Positions 61,980-64,000 of a stretch of 64,000 nucleotides of DNA are shown here, in pieces. The position numbers and the translations under genes are program-made. Each line of letters begins with the position of its first letter. Within the stretch, counting starts at the first letter, position 1. The DNA comes from Saprospiraceae bacterium (lineage in GTDB: Bacteria > Bacteroidota > Bacteroidia > Chitinophagales > Saprospiraceae): contig JADKCC010000022.1 in the NCBI GenBank assembly GCA_016714785.1, positions 181,904 to 245,903 on the forward strand, in the 5' to 3' direction. The notes under the pieces are model-generated. The model did no database searches and was not told where the DNA came from. It saw nothing but the letters and a program-made list of their open reading frames with translations.

Positions 61980-62180
61980 TTAGATCTAGTAAGGTTTGTA
62001 TGTGCCTAGATGCTGCCTTTTATGGCGTGTAAAAGTAGTGATCCCCCTGTATTTATACGCTTTTCTGCTAGGTATCATTGTGGTATGTTTGCGCTGTAAT
62101 TTTTAAAGTGTTGGTCAGATCATTTTTGTATCTGAAAATGATGGATGAATGGTCAAAATATTAATTTAGCAAAATTCCGC
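61980..62180 (+). repeat. conserved ~200-bp module, copy 1 (upstream of the SMI1 gene)
   Basis: This segment aligns with 63280-63490 over blocks GATGCTGCCTTTTATGG, GTATTTATACGCTTTTCTG, TAGGTATC, GTATGTTTGCGCTGT and the tail AATGATGGaTGAATGG...TTTAG(C/T)AAAAT, with indels between. It contains TATGTTTG (62084-62091), a match to the -7 consensus, about 200 bases before the SMI1 start. It may be a promoter/leader shared by the two downstream genes or part of a mobile cassette. Confidence 0.7.
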
Positions 62181-62290
62181 GTAGTTTGTATTCGATATTC
62201 GATTTGTTTTGTAGGTTTGCCTTAATAAGAAGATGAAAGAGAATTTCTTCCATAAACATATTTGTAAACATAAATGATAAAAAAATATAA

Positions 62291-62875
62291 ATGATTATTA
62301 GAATAATGTTTATTTCTTTGCCACTTATGCTTGCTATCTTAATATCATGTGGAGGTAAACATGTATCATCTAACAATACCAAAAATGAATTAAATAATAT
62401 GAGTAAAATAGATTCACTAATAACGATCCTAAAAGCAGATATGGAACTACACATAGATGTAGCAAACACTGCTACTGATGCAGAAATCAAAGAAGCAGAA
62501 TTAAAACTAGGTGTACAGTTACCATCTTCATACAAGACCTTCGTAAAGGAATTTGGCAATGGCGCTCATGAAATCCATTGGTTTAGTGAATATCGGAATT
62601 TTGTACCAGATACGGTTCATACAGATGGATTTGGATCTTTTGCGGCAAACACCCTGTTGTGTTTAATGACCGAAGACTCTAATGGCGGTGCTTGGTGTTG
62701 GATAACAACCGAACATAATGAAAATGGAGAGTGGTCACTCGCTTATTTTAATATTGACGACAAAAAATTTTATTATAAAGTTTCAAACTTCATCGAGTGG
62801 TTAGAAATTGCAACTACTTGCAAAGAAGAAGTCATAAGAGAATTGGATGTTGAAGAAATATTAGGACTTGGATAA
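62291..62875 (+). CDS. SMI1/KNR4 (SUKH) family lipoprotein
   Basis: A 194-residue protein with a lipoprotein signal (FISLPLMLAILISCGG; lipobox Cys near residue 20). The SMI1/KNR4 domain follows: TDAEIKEAELKLGVQLPSSY, KTFVKEFGNG, then ESDSNGG-like EDSNGGAWCWITTEHNENGE and FIEWLE near the end. SUKH-superfamily proteins commonly act as immunity proteins against nuclease or other toxins in polymorphic toxin systems, but many are orphan; no toxin gene is adjacent here. It is framed by array B plus module copy 1 on the left and array C on the right. Confidence 0.82.
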   Translation: MIIRIMFISLPLMLAILISCGGKHVSSNNTKNELNNMSKIDSLITILKADMELHIDVANTATDAEIKEAELKLGVQLPSSYKTFVKEFGNGAHEIHWFSEYRNFVPDTVHTDGFGSFAANTLLCLMTEDSNGGAWCWITTEHNENGEWSLAYFNIDDKKFYYKVSNFIEWLEIATTCKEEVIRELDVEEILGLG

Positions 62876-62899
62876 AAACACGTTGTAACACTAAAGCCC

Positions 62900-63109
62900 T
62901 GCAAAGAAATACCTAGACGTTGCAAAGCAACACCTAGGCATTGCAAAGAAACGCCTAGACATTACAAAGAAACACCTAGACATTGCAAAGGAACACCTAG
63001 ACGTTGCAAAGGAACACCTAGACATTGCAAAGAAACGCCTTGACGTTGCAAAGCAACACCTAAGCATTGCAAAGAAACGCCTAGACGTTGCAAAGAAACA
63101 TTGCGATGT
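62900..63109. repeat. tandem array C: ten 21-bp units
   Basis: The unit is TGCAAAGAAACACCTAGACAT with scattered substitutions; nine clear copies and a degenerate tenth (63089-63109) keep an exact 21-bp phase. It starts 25 bases after the SMI1 stop. A 78-codon minus-strand frame through it (FFAMSRC-type heptads) is a by-product of the period. Confidence 0.9.
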
Positions 63110-63164
63110 TAATTTCCAACAGCCCAAGTTGTTAAACTGACTAGTTTTTGTGATCTTAATTGAA

Positions 63165-63257
63165 CTAAGCCGAAGTTTAGCTAAGCCAAGCTTGAGTTTT
63201 GGGGGGGCGGTTTTTCTAAGCTTAGCTTGAGTTTTTCTAAGCTTAGCTTGAGTTTTT
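63165..63257. repeat. array D: three to four 21-bp units, interrupted
   Basis: CTAAGCTTAGCTTGAGTTTTT occurs at 63216-63236 and 63237-63257; a diverged unit CTAAGCCAAGCTTGAGTTTTG occupies 63181-63201 and a 16-base partial unit 63165-63180. A 14-base G7-containing insertion (63202-63215) separates them. Each unit holds the palindrome TAAGCTTA or a variant. Confidence 0.75.
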
Positions 63258-63279
63258 AGAAGATATAATAAAGATTGTA

Positions 63280-63490
63280 AGAGCCTTGATGCTGCCTTTT
63301 ATGGAGTGCAAAAGTAGCGATCTACGTATTTCTACTTACCTAATCTACCCGTATTTATACGCTTTTCTGTTAGGTATCTTGTAGTATGTTTGCGCTGTTA
63401 TTATTTTTTGTGATGGATGATCGGTCTGATTTTTTTGCATCTCCAAATGATGGCTGAATGGGCACAATAAATTTAGTAAAATCTTTTGTG
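63280..63490 (+). repeat. conserved ~200-bp module, copy 2 (upstream of the AbiJ-like gene)
   Basis: Second copy of the module at 61980-62180, directly behind array D as copy 1 is behind array B. Shared blocks include GATGCTGCCTTTTATGG, CGTATTTATACGCTTTTCTG and GTATGTTTGCGCTGT, with TATGTTTG at 63385-63392. Copy 2 has a ~20-base insertion (TACGTATTTCTACTTACCTA region). The next gene starts about 160 bases after its end. Confidence 0.7.
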
Positions 63491-63650
63491 GTTTTTTGGG
63501 TTTGGTTTTTGGCATGTTTGTGGTGATTTAAAATTATTCTGAAGTTTTTGTGTTTTTTAATCAGAATGGGAAATATAATAAAAAGAGATGTATAATATTT
63601 GTCTATTCTTTAGAGTAAAAAACAGTGAAATATAAAAAATTAAAGTAAGA

Positions 63651-64000
63651 ATGAGATTTTCAGAAAGAATGGGAAAGAAAGAAATTAAGGTCGAGATTCA
63701 AAGAGATTTTCTCAGTAATGAAATAAAAAATTCTTTATGGACTTTATATTTAGAAATTACTTTAGGAAATAAATCGAAATAAAGGTAGAGAAGACTATTC
63801 TGAAAAATCAATATTTTTCAGAGCTTTGTGGATACACTTTTTTAAACGTCCAATTGATAATCTAAGAATTTCACATGGAGAAGTCAATTACTATGAAGCA
63901 AATCAAGTTGTAAGAGATTGGTACTTTAACGCAGAATGGTATGAAATTCTAGACTTTATAGAATTTTGTGTGAACAATGATAAAAATAAATTTGCTAATA
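63651..64000 (+). CDS. AbiJ_NTD4-like protein, N-terminal part, one frameshift, runs off the window
   Basis: ATG 63651 starts MRFSERMGKKEIKVEIQRDF, then LSNEIKNSLWTLYLEIT. After a frame change near 63765-63785 it continues EDYSEKSIFFRALWIHFFKR, PIDNLRI, then VVRDWYFNAEWYEILDFIEF to the window end. This pattern (FSER.G, IKNSLW, WIHFFKRPID, WYEILDFIEF) matches my knowledge of the AbiJ N-terminal domain 4, found fused to varied effector domains in phage-defence (abortive infection) proteins. The effector part lies outside the window. The apparent stop at 63780 is in an A-rich stretch and is probably a one-base error. The family call is moderately sure. Confidence 0.6.

Noticed and set aside
62876..63037. 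Stop-codon readthrough of the SMI1 gene into heptads of the CKETPRH type
   Set aside because: The frame is indeed open from the stop to the seventh unit, but a TGA then ends it. Array A is separated from its gene by another in-frame stop and array B is in a different frame, so there is no consistent pattern.
61739..63109. CRISPR arrays
   Set aside because: Repeats are contiguous with no variable spacers between them and no cas genes are in the window.
1..64000. tRNA, rRNA, prophage or plasmid functions
   Set aside because: No cloverleaf, rRNA segment, integrase, phage structural gene or replication gene was recognised by reading.

Overview
The window is an AT-rich chromosomal piece that I infer comes from a Bacteroidota bacterium, most likely the Saprospiraceae or a close relative. 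The sequence-level reasons are: promoter boxes of the Bacteroidota type (TAnnTTTG with an upstream TTG); a gldA-gldF-gldG gliding/ABC cluster; two secreted proteins with a C-terminal type IX secretion (T9SS) sorting domain; SprB-like repeats; a fused alpha/beta 2-oxoacid dehydrogenase E1; a futalosine-route menaquinone gene (mqnD); and a CPA-type IS200-like/RAYT transposase of a form common in Bacteroidota. The family-level placement is inference. No tRNA, rRNA, CRISPR array or prophage was seen.

Layout. 1-2.3 kb: leftward surface-glycan-type operon (deacetylase-like protein, two methyltransferases). 2.4-17.5 kb: housekeeping genes: uvrB, E1 alpha/beta, a polyprenol-phosphate glycosyltransferase, DUF4159, kdsA, a NarL-type response regulator and its divergent histidine kinase, a PLP deaminase/desulfhydrase, glycogen synthase and DUF4340. 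Many of these are cut by frameshifts although they align end to end with their families, which looks like uncorrected indel errors and not true decay. The 0.9 kb between response regulator and kinase holds hairpins and terminators suggesting small RNAs. 17.7-22.8 kb: gldG, gldF, gldA and an HtrA protease. 22.9-30 kb: dapF, then a tight operon of lipoprotein, ECF sigma factor, single-pass membrane protein with a barrel-like C-terminus, and an 805-residue T9SS cargo protein. 30-38.2 kb: ABC-F ATPase, a membrane protein, a superfamily 1 helicase, mqnD, a thioesterase, lipB and a lipoprotein. 38.7-54.0 kb: a gene of about 15 kb encoding a giant secreted M43-like metalloprotease/adhesin with P-domain, SprB-like repeats, duplicated large modules, PPC and HYR-like domains, dockerin- and cohesin-like segments and a T9SS tail.

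54-64 kb is a repeat-rich accessory region. It holds a GC-rich 62-bp repeat, a RAYT-like transposase surrounded by more than twenty palindromic half-sites (a REPtron-like island), small cargo genes (acetyltransferase, cyclophilin-like lipoprotein, AraC plus cupin, alpha/alpha-toroid protein, SMI1/KNR4 lipoprotein, and an AbiJ_NTD4-like gene running off the end), and four unrelated-sequence tandem arrays that all have a 21-bp period. Three arrays sit just behind a gene. A conserved module of about 200 bp follows two of the arrays and precedes the SMI1 and AbiJ-like genes, so the right end looks like two consecutive array-module-cargo cassettes.

The strongest candidates for something undescribed are these 21-bp-period arrays with their shared module, and the RAYT/palindrome island next to them.
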